Part shown: positions 48,148-57,770 of the stretch, one piece after another
How positions within the stretch are numbered: position 1 is the stretch's first letter
Layout: every line of letters begins with the position of its first letter
NCBI GenBank assembly: GCA_009602725.1
Contig: WELB01000011.1
Span: 1,291,361-1,355,360 of the forward strand
Direction: 5' to 3'
Source of the DNA: Spirogloea muscicola
Taxonomy: Eukaryota; Streptophyta; Zygnematophyceae; Spirogloeales; Spirogloeaceae
Length of the DNA: 64,000 nt
Notes under the pieces: model-generated
What the model saw: the letters and a program-made list of their open reading frames with translations, nothing else
What the model was told of the DNA's origin: nothing
Database searches by the model: none
Translations under genes and position numbers: made by a program

Positions 48148-48830
48148 CCAGGATCCAACCAAGTGCAGCTCGATGGCAGGCGCAGGCGGAGGCTCACCAG
48201 CAGGAGGAGACGACGGGATCTTTGGCGGCGGGCTGGCATGGCTTCCGGTGGGCCTGTGGGGAGTGCAGTCACGCCAGCCTGCGCCTGCCTTTGGGCCTTC
48301 TGCCTGTGGCCTCGGTGACGGGCGACCCCCATGCACGGCAGCACGGGATCGGTACCATGAGGCGACCCTAGCGCCGCGAGCCGATGGCTCCTACGCAGCT
48401 CGGCAGCTGCCAGCGGCCAATGGCTCTGGATACAACGGCCGTCAATGGCGTCAAGGCCGGCGAGAAGCCTGTATCAAAAGGCGCAGCGCCGTCTCGGTTC
48501 GTCAGAGCGGTGCCGTCAGAGCGGTCGCTTGCCGGGGCAATGGCTGCCGAGGGCTCGGCCAGCACGGCTAGAGGCTCACCCCGCGGGAGTTCGCAATGGC
48601 AGGCGCACGGCCAGGCGGCCGGGCGGAGCTTGCCCGGGGCGCCTGCTCGGCAGCCAGCCATGCCAGCAATGGCGGCACGGCAGAGCTGCCTGGCGAGTCA
48701 GGGGTCTCGCCGACTCCGTGCCACGTCCGGCTCTGAGCCCCGCGTCGACGGCCGCCAGCGGGCGCGCCGGCGCCGGCAGTGGATGGGGAGCTCGGCGAAT
48801 GGGATGGAGGGCCAGAGCGGCCACGTACGA
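48148..48830. other. GC-rich leader/promoter of the cyclotransferase gene
   Basis: A GC-rich block with many overlapping open frames on both strands and no recognisable protein motif. It most likely holds the 5' UTR and promoter of the cyclotransferase gene. Confidence 0.4.
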
Positions 48831-49400
48831 AGCCAGCCCAAGTGTGTATACGAGTCTTTCATCGCCTCCCTTTCTGTCAAACATGCTTCTTCTTAATGTC
48901 AGCCGCCTTGTGCTGCGTGCCGTTCAGCGCGTCGCTGGTCGATGCCAGATTACTGGACGGCAGGTCCCAAGCGCCTGCTACTAAACAGAGCTCGCCCAGC
49001 TTTCTGGTGCACATTGTGTGCCCGAGCTCGCTGTAGGCAGGCTGACACGAATGGAGAAGCTCAAAGCGGCTGCTGATATTTAAGGAGCGCCTGTGAAAGC
49101 CAGCCAGATGCATACGGGTGTTCATGACGGAGCCACAGGCTAGGCAGCCAGGGCGCTCTTAGTACCCCCAGGTCAGCAGTAGGAAGTCAGATGAGCTGAG
49201 GGGAGGAAGAGCAACCCCGCTGCGCAAGCCAGAGGCTGCTGCAAAGGTGCGACCAGCGCCGCGGTGTAAAGCAAGCGCCTGGGACCGCTGTAGGGACATA
49301 GACAAACGCATGCGGTAGCAGGACACAAGAGTCAAAGGCACCGAGCCACCGGGAAGGGCTGCACCTTGTTCCCGGCGCTGCTGGACAGCTTGAGATGCCA
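48830..49400 (-). mobile_element. LINE end with third tail type, minus orientation
   Basis: The minus-strand frame ends SSDFLLLTWGY with a stop at 49159 and contains YRMRLSMSLQRSQALALH and AGRTFAAASG, the ORF end shared with the long copy. Its 3' flank (49080-49158) matches that of the fragment near 26100 almost word for word. Confidence 0.75.
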
Positions 49401-50115
49401 GCAGCGAAAGTAACGAGGACTACCAACCCCCGTAACACCCATGGATGTCCATGGCCAGGGGGTAAAAGGTATCACCCGCCTGGTGGTCCTTGTACTTGTG
49501 CAACTTCTTCTGTTCGGCCACCTTCACAGCATAGCCGGTCTCAGAAGTTACGGGAGAGGAGGGCCTGCGAGCTGCCGGGTCGGGCATCTGCAGCGAGCTA
49601 CTCAGGCCTGATGGTGCTCACTCGCGAGTACTGAGCTTCCCTCTGCCTCGTCTAGTGTTTTGCAGTGCTTTGTAGTATAGTCCTTTTTCGGCACTTTTCG
49701 GAACAATGTATTGGCTTGAATTGGCCTCCCTTTCAATTCATGCGCCCCGCGCGCCTTCTCTCTTTCGGCACTTCTATCTTTGGCTTTGGACATTGTCCAT
49801 TTCTTTTTGGGCTGGCTTTGCCAGCCCCTCTTCTCTATGGGCGAGCTCTTCTCTTTCTCTGAGCGGAGGATCCGGTTGCTGCTTTTGAGGGGCGGCTGTG
49901 GAGGCCAAGCGAGTGCATGTAGAGCAAATGTACGAGTGCATTCACACTACGTGGAGCTGCAGGCTGGGCAGCGCAGGGCCCTCTCGTTGTTCATTCTTTT
50001 CTTGGGCTGGCCTTTCCGGCCTCGATCCACAATGGGCGAGCCCTTTCTCGTACTTTAAATTGTGTTTTGGGCTGGCTTTTCCAGCCCCTATCCTCAATGG
50101 ACGAGCCCTTCGTTT
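49400..50115 (+). mobile_element. LINE end plus stacked hairpin tails, plus orientation
   Basis: A frame ends SGLMVLTREY with TGA near 49632. The 3' UTR leads to a hairpin (TTGGGCTGGCTTTGCCAGCC) at about 49807 and the block CTCTATGGGCGAGCTC. Two further tails follow at about 50002 and 50070. The minus- and plus-oriented copies here lie with their 5'-truncated ends facing each other. Confidence 0.75.
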
Positions 50116-50299
50116 CTTGGTGACCCCGTGTCAGCAGGAGGAACGAGCTGAGGGTAGCAGAGCGTAGCCGGTGGTGAAGCCCTTCACCCCAATGAGGCTG
50201 AAGGGGGCTTACTGTGAATAAGGTACAAGACGATGGCGCAACGAAAGACCTTCGACACCTTGACTGCCATTCATTGAAGAGCTTGCTGACTACGGTTTA

Positions 50300-50400
50300 A
50301 CGAGCACATACAAGAGAAAGCGCGGCCAGATTGACTGGTGGCTGTGAGAGGCCAGCCCAAAGGAATGGACAGTCTGAAGGAGCCGGATGGAGCAGAAGGC
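50300..50400 (-). mobile_element. LINE tail fragment, minus orientation
   Basis: AGCGCGGCCAGATTGACTGG followed by the hairpin GGCTGTGAGAGGCCAGCCC and AAAGGAATGG. It is nearly identical to blocks at about 24690 and, inverted, at about 54300 and 56905. Confidence 0.75.
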
Positions 50401-50838
50401 AAGGTACTAAGTGCTAAGACGGCAGCAAGCAGGGACAGGGTATTTGACTGGCATCAAGAAGAAAGGCATTGCGCGCCTGGGATGCTGGTGCCACGCACTT
50501 GTTCAGTTTGCCAACACAGCTATCCTCATGATTTGGCAGCCCCAGTTGCCAGCCCAGTCATTTATTGAATGAGAATACAGCTCGTCAGGCATGTTCGCAG
50601 CCAGCAGGATCCGCGCGAATTGGCACGGCAATCAGAAATACGGTCTATGAGTGGAGCGGACAGGCATTGGCTTGCAGCACTGCAGCCGCTGTGGTAGCTA
50701 TGCCAGCTGTAAGCGGCTAAGCTTTCGTATAGCTACAACAGCGTCCAGCGGTGCACGGCAGAGGCACTTGAAGATGCCATGACGGGTAGTCACGGCAGTG
50801 TCCCTACTGGTCGATGGGGTCACACTGCTGCGTGACAC
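50401..50838. other. Spacer downstream of the bHLH gene
   Basis: About 440 bp that should hold the bHLH 3' UTR. Nothing else was recognised. Confidence 0.5.
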
Positions 50839-52536
50839 TCAAGCAATTGAGAAGCTCGCCATGGTGGCAGTGTTATGCTGGACCTGCGCCTCAAGCGCCT
50901 TTACGCGGCCCTGCAGCGAGCGGATGTACGCGACCGCGTCCTCGAGCATGGCGGACGTGTCAACGCGGGCGTGGCTTTTGGGCATGACTTCCTTGAGGCG
51001 CTGCAGGCGCACAGAGATGCGCTCGCGGCGCACGCGCTCAGCCACACTTCGTGGCTTGGTGCTTTGCGACACGCTGGCGGCCCGTCGCCGGCTCGCTGGC
51101 TGCCCGTAGAAGTCGTCGTCAGCAGCGTCCTCCTCACCATCGTCGCTGCCGGCCCCTCCAAGGCTACCCCCGGCACAGGGCCTCGGATCGCTGCTGCCAG
51201 GCGGCGTACCGCCGCTGCTGTCGCACTGCAGCGCCTGGTCCAGGCCCACCGTGACGTCGCTACCCCCCCCGCTGCCATCAGCACAGTCGGCCCGCAACCG
51301 CTTCGCGCCCTTTTCAGCCTGCAGCATCACCGGGATGCTTGGCACGTCGGGGTTACCCCAGCTGTTGAAGTCCGACTTGGACGCCGTGGGGCTCTCGCCG
51401 CGCACACCGCTTGCACCAGGCGTGGCCAGGCTGCCACGGGGCTTGAGGTCCAGTGCTGGCGAGACGAGCGGGAACTCGCCGCTGCTGCGGTTCAGTAGAC
51501 CCTCCAGCGCCGAGTAGGACAGGCCTCGCGGCGGCATTGTGGGCTGTCGGTGCTGTGGCAGGCAGCCGGCCGACGGCCGGGGCGCCGCTGGCGGCCAGGA
51601 GGCCTGGTAGGTGATGGAGCTGCTCGCCCCGCCGCCCCCGCTGGCAGAGTTGACCCCGGGCAGCAGCGGCAGCGGCGCTTGGCCACCGCTGAGGCCGCCC
51701 GGAGTCAGCAGGAGCTGCTTGCTGGCGAAATTCAGGAGGCTCAGGCTTGGGCTGCCCCCGACCAGGCCCAGGTCCAGCGGCAGCAGCGACACAGCCGGCG
51801 TCGCTGACGTGCTACCGCCGCCATTGTCGAGCGCTGGCACGATGTCCCAAAGGTCGCCGGAGGGGCTGCGGCTGTGCGCCGGCGGGGCAGTGTAGGGCGC
51901 GCAGCTGGAGTTGGAGGTCGGCGAGAAGAGCAGCAGCGACGGCGGCGGCGGGAGTCGCAGGCCCAAGGCCTTGGCGGCAGGAGTAGCAGCGGCGGCAGCG
52001 GCAGCGGCGGCGGCAGGGGCTGCTGCCGGCTCGGGGATTGCGCCAGCACTAGCAGCGGCAGCAACGGCTGACGCCCACATGGTGTCTCCCAGCTCCGAGT
52101 CGGCGCTGGTCTCCACCATGGACGGCACCATCCAGCCCTCCGAGGCCTCGAGGGCAGACGTGGTAGAGCCGCCGCAGCCCGCGCCGTCGAGCAGGTCCTC
52201 GATGTTCCACAGGTCCGCAACCCCGGGCTCGTCGGTGCCGCCGTGGCCCGGCAGATGCAACCCCGGCTTGACGTCCAGCGTGGCCGCCATGTGCGCCGAG
52301 CCGCCTCGCAACGGAGACGAGCGTCGGGCCGCGGTGCTGGAGGCGGCAGAGGGGGGCCGAGGCGTGCTGCGGGCCCGGCGACGAACTCGGGCACCTGGAA
52401 AGAGGGGGAGGATTTCGGCGGCGGGCTGCAGCTGCTTGGCGGNATGCCAGCTCGCACGCGCCGCACGAAGCCCGCCCCGCCGGGCGCGCGGGCGGGGGCT
52501 CCGGCCGGGGGGTGGCCTTAGCCCCCCATCATCCAT
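50839..52536 (-). CDS. bHLH transcription factor
   Basis: A single-exon frame of 565 residues; the conserved part starts at Met83 (52290) at the latest. The N-terminal two thirds are low-complexity Ala/Pro/Ser/Gly with a few structured acidic patches (VADLWNIEDLLDG, SGDLWDIVPALDNG) that resemble activation motifs. Residues about 490-545 form a bHLH: KPRSVAERVRRERISVRLQR, a loop around MPKSHARVDTS, then AMLEDAVAYIRSLQGRVKAL. The basic helix keeps the Glu and Arg residues that contact an E-box but has no His at the usual position. The RSVAxRVRRERIS pattern is that of plant bHLH subfamilies containing root-hair/LRL-type factors (family knowledge); target genes are unknown. An ambiguous base (52443) falls in the first 32 codons, so the upstream start is uncertain. 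Divergent from the DnaJ-type zinc protein gene. Confidence 0.88.
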   Translation of the reverse strand: MDDGGLRPPPGRSPRPRARRGGLRAARASWHXAKQLQPAAEILPLFPGARVRRRARSTPRPPSAASSTAARRSSPLRGGSAHMAATLDVKPGLHLPGHGGTDEPGVADLWNIEDLLDGAGCGGSTTSALEASEGWMVPSMVETSADSELGDTMWASAVAAAASAGAIPEPAAAPAAAAAAAAAATPAAKALGLRLPPPPSLLLFSPTSNSSCAPYTAPPAHSRSPSGDLWDIVPALDNGGGSTSATPAVSLLPLDLGLVGGSPSLSLLNFASKQLLLTPGGLSGGQAPLPLLPGVNSASGGGGASSSITYQASWPPAAPRPSAGCLPQHRQPTMPPRGLSYSALEGLLNRSSGEFPLVSPALDLKPRGSLATPGASGVRGESPTASKSDFNSWGNPDVPSIPVMLQAEKGAKRLRADCADGSGGGSDVTVGLDQALQCDSSGGTPPGSSDPRPCAGGSLGGAGSDDGEEDAADDDFYGQPASRRRAASVSQSTKPRSVAERVRRERISVRLQRLKEVMPKSHARVDTSAMLEDAVAYIRSLQGRVKALEAQVQHNTATMASFSIA

Positions 52537-53194
52537 GGCGTCCCCCCGCCGCCCCCGCCCGTGCGTCGGCGGGCCGTACCCCCCGTATCCCTCTGTTGCG
52601 GATCCTGAGAGTTCTCACCTCCTTCCCCGAGCGCGCCCTGGGTCTCCGCCCGGCGACAGCGCGCGCGCGTCCTGCGTCGCACCTAGCCCCCTGGCGGCAG
52701 CAGTGCCGCTCCTCCCCGGCGTCAGAGGCGCAGACTGTTTGTTCGGCCAGCCTGGTTGCGGGCGGCCTCCCCGTAGCCCGCCCTGCCAGGAGGCCGGCAC
52801 AGACAGCTGGACCGGGAGCCCTCCGGGATATGCGCTTCGGGCCCGGCTCGTCGCCTAGCGGGCCCTCCAGGCCCGCCCCGGCCCCGCCCGCCACGTCGGT
52901 GGACGTGGCCGGCCACGTCCGCCAGAGTGCCTGCGTGGCCGTGCCCCGCGCCGGATGGCGAGCCACGTGGGCGAACGGCCCCTCCTTCCACTCCGGCTGC
53001 CTTGCCAAGCCTTCCCGTGCCTTTCCCCGTCGATGCCCTAAGGGCGAGCGCGCACGACGGGAACCCCAGCTCCTCGTTGCGGACCTCCAAATTGCGCAAC
53101 GGCGGCTGCGACGGCGGCGGCTCCCACTTGGCCGGACATGCTCCGCCGTTGAGCTCGCCGCTGCGCCCCCCGCTGGCTCACCCATTAAGCCACC

Positions 53195-54050
53195 ATGTTC
53201 AGTGGTGCCGGCGCCGTCTGGCAGCTCCGGGCCCCACCCGGTTGCGTCCGGAGGCCACGGCGAGCGGGCCTGCTCTGCCTTCGCCAGCTCCCCCCGACGT
53301 CGGCGTCGTCGCCGTCGTGGCGGGGCCCCACGCCGCGGCGCAACGGCGAGGAGCGCGCCGAGACGGTGCTGAGCTCCGCGGAGCCGCTGCCGCTGCCCAT
53401 GCCGTACCCCGACTCGCGGCCGCTGCCCAAGGAGGCCATCGACAAGATCCTCCAGTGCGACCCCGAAGTCGAGGTAACGGCTGGTCCCTCCGTGCTGCGG
53501 GCCTCGCTCTCGCCCACTACACCGCCTTCCCTTGCCGTCTGCTGGCAATCTATGAGGCACCAGCTTGGAGAGGACTTCGAGATACACATGCGATACACGA
53601 TTCTCATATTTACGTCTATAAGTATAGAACTCGAGCTCAAAAGCTGAGTCGTATCATTGGCAACGTCCTCCTCCGCCTCCGCCGCAGTTTTGCAAAGAGC
53701 CAGTTTACCAGTGGACGGGTTTGTGCCAGCAATGCCGCGGCACGGGCTTGGTCAGCTTCTACCGCAGCGGCCGCGAGGTCATCAGCAAGTGCATCACCTG
53801 CGTCGGCTTAGGTATGCCCACTCAGCGCTGGACCTCGTCATGCTGTCTTGAAGCTCGGCCGGCTCTTCCCACTGTTCCGACGGGCCTGCATCAGATTGTA
53901 CTTCTTCTATTCACGGTCTGACAGCCAGTTAGCCAAGCTGGAAGCGATTGTCACTTCAGCTGCCGCTGCTTGAGTGCAGGATACGTGCAGAAGTACACTG
54001 TACGGGAGGATGTCGAGGCCATGTCAGACAACGAGGAGTCAACCTTGTAA
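53195..54050 (+). CDS. Small DnaJ-type cysteine-rich zinc protein (plastid, BSD2/LQY1-like class)
   Basis: Three exons (53195-53473, 53688-53811, 53980-54050) give 157 residues with exact phase. Residues 1 to about 60 are Arg/Pro/Ser-rich and look like a plastid transit peptide. The core has FCKEPVYQWTGLCQQCRGTG followed by LVSFYRSGREVISKCITCVG and GYVQKYTVREDVEAM: one pair of CxxCxGxG-type repeats, as in plant DnaJ-related cysteine-rich proteins without a J domain. Such proteins act as thiol-disulfide or folding helpers in chloroplasts (family knowledge); this one's client is unknown. The second repeat has Val-Gly-Leu-Gly after CxxC, a slight deviation. A short acidic tail ends the protein. 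Confidence 0.88.
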
Positions 54051-55150
54051 GGTAAACACGTGACGCCTTTGTGGCTCGGCAAAGTTGGCATGACAGGTGC
54101 ACCACAGCAAGGCAAGAAGAGCTCTTTGGCTGTTACATGCAAAGTGCAATAAGCCTTAGCTCCCCAGTGTCAAGCTATTTTGAGTCAGGCTTGACTTGGA
54201 GTCAATTACTCTGGAGGCCAAGTAGCTTTGCTGGTGCAGCAAATTGGGCGCTTCCAAATCAAGCACGGTCATGTACTTGTGGTTGCTCTTTCAGATTCCT
54301 TTTGGCTGGCCTCTCAGAGCCACCAGTCAATCTGGCGGCGCTTTCGTTTGTAAAGAGCTCCCACCTTCTTGTTGTTGATGCCAAACGCAAGCATGGCATC
54401 TAAAAACTGCAGTTCTGTACACTAGCAGGAAACTGTAAGTGGGTGCATAATCTAACCCCAATACTTTAGCAGCAACCCAATGCCCCCACCCTCCTACGTG
54501 AGCCGCAGTTTTGGAATGTCATGCAATCTTAACCAGTCATTGCCACAGTGCTGCAGTCTGCTTCAGTAACCTGCTTCAGAAACCAGGTCTTGCAGGGCAT
54601 CACTCGGAGGCTTTGCTGGTGAGACCGTCTTTGCAGCACATCGCTATGTTGGCAACGCCAGTACAAAGCTAATAGAAATATCTCTGCCATAGAGCAGAGT
54701 GATTTGAGCTTCTCCGATACCCTGCCCCTTTGAGAAGCCTTTATTGACCAAAGCTGTGAATAGCAATCTGTTTGGAGACAACAGCTACTGACTGACTGGC
54801 CAGCATGTCAGCCCAGCTTGTGCAGCGCAATCATGTATTGTTGCTGTGCCACCCCTTGGGATCGAATACGAGTGTCAAACATTTGCATAATCGCCGACTC
54901 GCATCCCAACCACCATCCAGCAGTCTTTGTAAGCGCCAGAAGCGACCTGGGAGAATGAGACTGCTTCTTGTCAGCCCCCAACATGTGGAGCTCCTCCACA
55001 CTCATACGCACCAAGAAGTAATGACTAATAGCATCATCGCACCTAGCACGCCAATCTTGGCTCCACACTTGGCTACCTCAAGATGGCAGACATGCAACCA
55101 GCACTTAAGTTGAGTTTTTGGCCACGTCAGGAGCTCGTTGGGCCCCTCAC
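54051..55150. other. Region with a LINE tail piece and no recognised gene
   Basis: About 1.1 kb. A plus-oriented LINE tail remnant lies at about 54298-54345 (GGCTGGCCTCTCAGAGCCAC then the inverted GACTGG...CGCC block). Remaining sequence shows no co-linear exons I can support; the minus-strand frame 54808-55068 may belong to the unidentified gene upstream. Confidence 0.45.
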
Positions 55151-56900
55151 CTTCTCCAAGCAGAATGTGTATGTGTGGAGCCTCTCTCCTCCCTGCGCCC
55201 TTCCGGAGGTCACCTTCACGGCCTGCAGGGCCTTCAAGTCACCCTTGCCGTGGAAGACCATTGGCGAGGCCAACTGCGCCAAAGCACTTTCAAGCTGTTC
55301 AGAACCAGACAAATCCAGAGAGACCTTCATGTAATAATGAATGTCCTTTGACACTGTCCATATGTCAAGCATCTACCTCCTCTGCTAAAGCCTCCCGAGC
55401 AGTAGCAGCAAGTGCAACCAGTACAACGAGTCAACAGACGTGAACAACAACACAGACAACCTTTCCTCTTGTAGATGGCACACAGGCGGAGATGCCATAG
55501 TGAGACTAGAAGCTGATGCTGCCCCCGGATTAACTGCATCGAATTTCTGACAGCATGCTGCTGAGGTGCAGGGGCAGACAGAGAAACTCCATGATCCGTC
55601 TCACCTCCCAGTGTGTGCAATTGAGGAGGGGCGCATACATGGGCTCCCGCAGGAGCAACACAAACTGCTCCACAGACACAAATTGTGGGTGGGCGTCCCA
55701 CGCCCGGGCCGCGGACACTGGTGAGCGGGCCTGCGACCACACCGTGGGCCGGGCAAACCCAAGACGAAGCCAAATTATCAATACTTCTGGTTGTCTACGA
55801 CCCCTTAGCTGAACGCCTTGCATTTGCTCATCACCTCAGCATGTCCAATTGGATCTCGACGGAAAGCCACTCTGATCGCCCTCACTGTCCTCTAAGCTGA
55901 AACACAGATTTACCTGCACCTGAAAACTAGAAGTCGGAAGACTTAAGGATGCTGCAAAGCCATCCCCACACCTCTGCTAACAATGCCAGGGTCTTATACA
56001 GCAGGGAAATGGGTACTGCGAGTGGGAGTTTGCCCTTGTGATATGCATTGACCTCGCCAACATCCCACCTCATCTATACGTGTATTACCACATTGCTGAA
56101 AGGGGTCAAACGACAAAGGCTTGCCCAGTCGCCAGAAACTGCCCACCTTAGCGGGCAGGAGCCCGTACCTGCCCTGCCAGCATCTCGTCCACCCGCAGGG
56201 GCATGGCGAAGGCGAAGGCGGTCTGGATGCCGGCGTTCTCCTCCGGCCAGTCGATGCGCATGAGCGCGTCCATCTGAGCGCCGGAAGCGGCAGTGATTGT
56301 GGCTTAAGGGGCCGAAGTCAAGACCGAGGCCTCCAGCCAGCCAGCCCTTCTTTGCGTCTCGACTGCTAGCGCCTCTGCCACTGCCGCGCCGCCTCCAAGG
56401 CAGCGACAGGGCCGGGCACAGCCGCGACCGAAGCGGATCAAATGAATCTCTCATATGATTGATAAGCCTCTCATACAATTGATAGATCCTACGCCGAGAG
56501 GTATGGCAGGCCGGGCGAGCGTTGGGGGCGCGTACCTGGACCCGCACCACCGCCGTGGGCGGCATGAGCGCCGTCGGTCGCGGCGGGCCGCGCGGCGCCG
56601 CGGCCAGCGCCGGGGTCTCGTTGACGCGCCGCGCGAACTCCGCCNNNNNNNNNNNNNNNNNNNNNNNNNNNNNNNNNNNNNNNNNNNNNNNNNNNNNNNN
56701 NNNNNNNNNNNNNNNCGCGCCCTGGAGCCCCGCGGCCGCCGCCGCCGCCGGCGGCCGAGCCAGCGGGCCAGCCGGAGCGAGCTGCGCCATGGCCACCTCC
56801 GCCCCGAGCTCCCGGGCCAATCCTGTCGGCGGGCCCGCCTTTATCAGAAGAAAGTACCTGATCCGCCTTCTTAACTGCTGACACTGGGGTACTACTTTCT
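55151..56900 (-). CDS. Unidentified multi-exon gene (hypothetical, gapped)
   Basis: Exon-like stretches on the minus strand: near the 5' end an Ala-rich frame crossing the 71-base gap and ending ALMPPTAVVRVQ before a GTACGC donor (about 56537); MDALMRIDWPEENAGIQTAF to MLAGQ before a GTACGG donor (about 56170-56275); HPQFVSVEQFVLLLREPMYA and WEVRRIMEFLC (about 55590-55690); and VSLDLSGSEQLESALAQLAS to HTYTFCLEK (55324-55151) before a GTGAGG donor. Codon use and splice signals look real, but I cannot join all the pieces in phase and do not recognise the family. No function is proposed. Confidence 0.45.
56645..56715. other. Assembly gap (71 N)
   Basis: Run of N in GC-rich coding-like sequence of the unidentified minus-strand gene. 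Confidence 1.
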
Positions 56901-57345
56901 TTGGGCTGGCCTTTCCCAGCCACCAGTCCATCTGGCCGCGCTTCCTTCGGTACTAGGAGCGCCGGCTGACTAGCCTGTGGCTCAGCTAGTAGTGTACTTA
57001 CGACCACCCTCGGTATGCACCTGTCTGGCATTTGCAGCCGTTCTTTCACTATCAGCAGCCGCATTTTCTCTTTGCCGAGTAAGTGGGCTTTCCAAAGTGA
57101 ACAGCGCGTCCAGATAGGCAGCAGTGGCTGTGCGATGAAGTGGCTCTCCCAATGGGGGCAAGGGCTGTGAGAAGCCAGCCCGAAGGAATGGACAAGATCT
57201 GAGAGGACCGGAAGGCGCAAAGAGCAGGATACTGGTCCCTATCAAAGGGGGCTTGGGCTGTGAATGGCCAGCCCAGAAAGAATGAATGAGGCCGAAAGGC
57301 GCCAAAGACAGCTATGCAAAGGACTACGGCGGATGGAAGCTCATC
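56885..57345. mobile_element. LINE tail fragments in both orientations
   Basis: A plus-oriented tail (TTTGGGCTGGCCTTTCCCAG, then CCACCAGTC and CTGGCCGCGCTT) at about 56902-56945 is followed by two minus-oriented tails with hairpins at about 57165-57185 and 57247-57270. The block AGCTATGCAAAGGACTACGG near 57311 resembles the flank of the tail at 18.8 kb. Confidence 0.65.
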
Positions 57346-57770
57346 AACCCGTCTCGGACAGTTGTCGGGCCAGATAGGCCCATCCCTTACTGCGGCAGCG
57401 ACGCCAAGCCCAGGCTGTGCTCGCGTCTAACACTCAGGCCCTCCATCACTCGCTACACGTCTTGACAAGCCCAAATTGGAGCTGCATTCGCCTCCGGCGC
57501 CCATGGCACCCGACAAGTGCACGCAGCTGGGACCGCACCTCCCACATCTGCGCGAGAAGGCTTGCGACCCACTTGCAGCGCTGCAGCCGCAGCGACACGG
57601 ACCGTTGAGGGGATGCAGATACTGGCACCGTGGACTTGAGCCACGACCTTCCCACATATGGCGCCAATCCTCCACCCTTCCTTCTGGAGACCTCGTGCTC
57701 CTGGAAGATGTCCGGGTGATGCTCAGATATGGGAGCGACTGTTGCTCAAGTCCGGGCTAGCACAGTGTTG
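57346..57770. other. Spacer downstream of the SbcC-like gene
   Basis: About 425 bp that should contain the 3' UTR of the SbcC-like gene. Short overlapping frames on both strands show no known motif. Confidence 0.45.

Noticed and set aside
52529-53587. Minus-strand frame of 352 codons upstream of the bHLH gene
   Set aside because: Overlaps and is antisense to the DnaJ-type zinc protein; low complexity and no motif.
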